Assembly: GCA_027297485.1 (NCBI GenBank)
Contig: JAPUHZ010000113.1
Coordinates: 1-9,909, forward strand
Length of the DNA stretch: 9,909 nucleotides
DNA from: Deltaproteobacteria bacterium
GTDB lineage: Bacteria; Desulfobacterota_B; Binatia; UBA9968
Reading direction: 5' to 3'
This document shows, one piece after another, positions 9,904 to 9,909 of the stretch (positions within the stretch are counted from its first letter, which is position 1; the number at the start of each line of letters is the position of its first letter). The notes under the pieces are model-generated. The model saw only the letters and a program-made list of their open reading frames with translations, had not been told where the DNA came from and made no database searches. Both the position numbers and the translations under genes were made by a program.

Positions 9904-9909
9904 GGTCTG

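Overview
The window is bacterial chromosomal DNA of moderately high G+C, from an organism I cannot place below phylum level. The stand-alone glutaminase plus NAD synthase pair, a glutaredoxin-like selenoprotein, an AmgK-like kinase and many heptamer-phased intergenic repeats suggest an environmental lineage such as Desulfobacterota, Nitrospirota or Methylomirabilota. That placement is a guess from gene content, not a measurement.

Layout: Bases 1-965 run on the minus strand and hold a partial AmgK-like sugar kinase (1-521), a heptamer repeat/hairpin (654-718), and a small gene at 750-965 that is hidden from ORF callers by an in-frame TGA. It reads as a selenocysteine glutaredoxin-like protein (Sec-Pro-Tyr-Thr). 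From 1069 the plus strand carries a nitrilase-fold amidohydrolase (probable glutaminase), a palindromic structured element (2011-2272), NAD synthase nadE, a four-helix-bundle (S23/IVP) gene with a late nonsense codon, and rsmI. rsmI overlaps convergently with acyP on the minus strand. An RRM RNA-binding protein gene (plus, from 4972) follows and has apparently lost its glycine-rich tail through a one-base frameshift.

The right half (5274-9656, minus strand) is the most striking part. Remnants of a native NAD-dependent DNA ligase gene, its N-terminal ~189 codons (9078-9656) and its last ~78 codons (BRCT domain, 5274-5507), bracket two intact genes: a DEDDh exonuclease-TerB-like-BRCT protein (7822-9081) and a complete, divergent LigA (5508-7688). 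The middle ~400 codons of the native gene are missing. The simplest reading is in situ displacement: an imported exonuclease + ligase cassette replaced the core of the resident ligA, took over its upstream expression signals through a perfect Shine-Dalgarno and ATGA overlap at the junction, and now supplies the cell's ligase. No integrase or transposase is visible.

The window ends (9657-9909) in a MITE-like repeat just upstream of the native ligA start. The NAD theme is shared by chance or by context: nadE makes the cofactor that LigA consumes. Single-base lesions in two genes (3419 and the C tract at 5213-5217) may be real decay or assembly errors.
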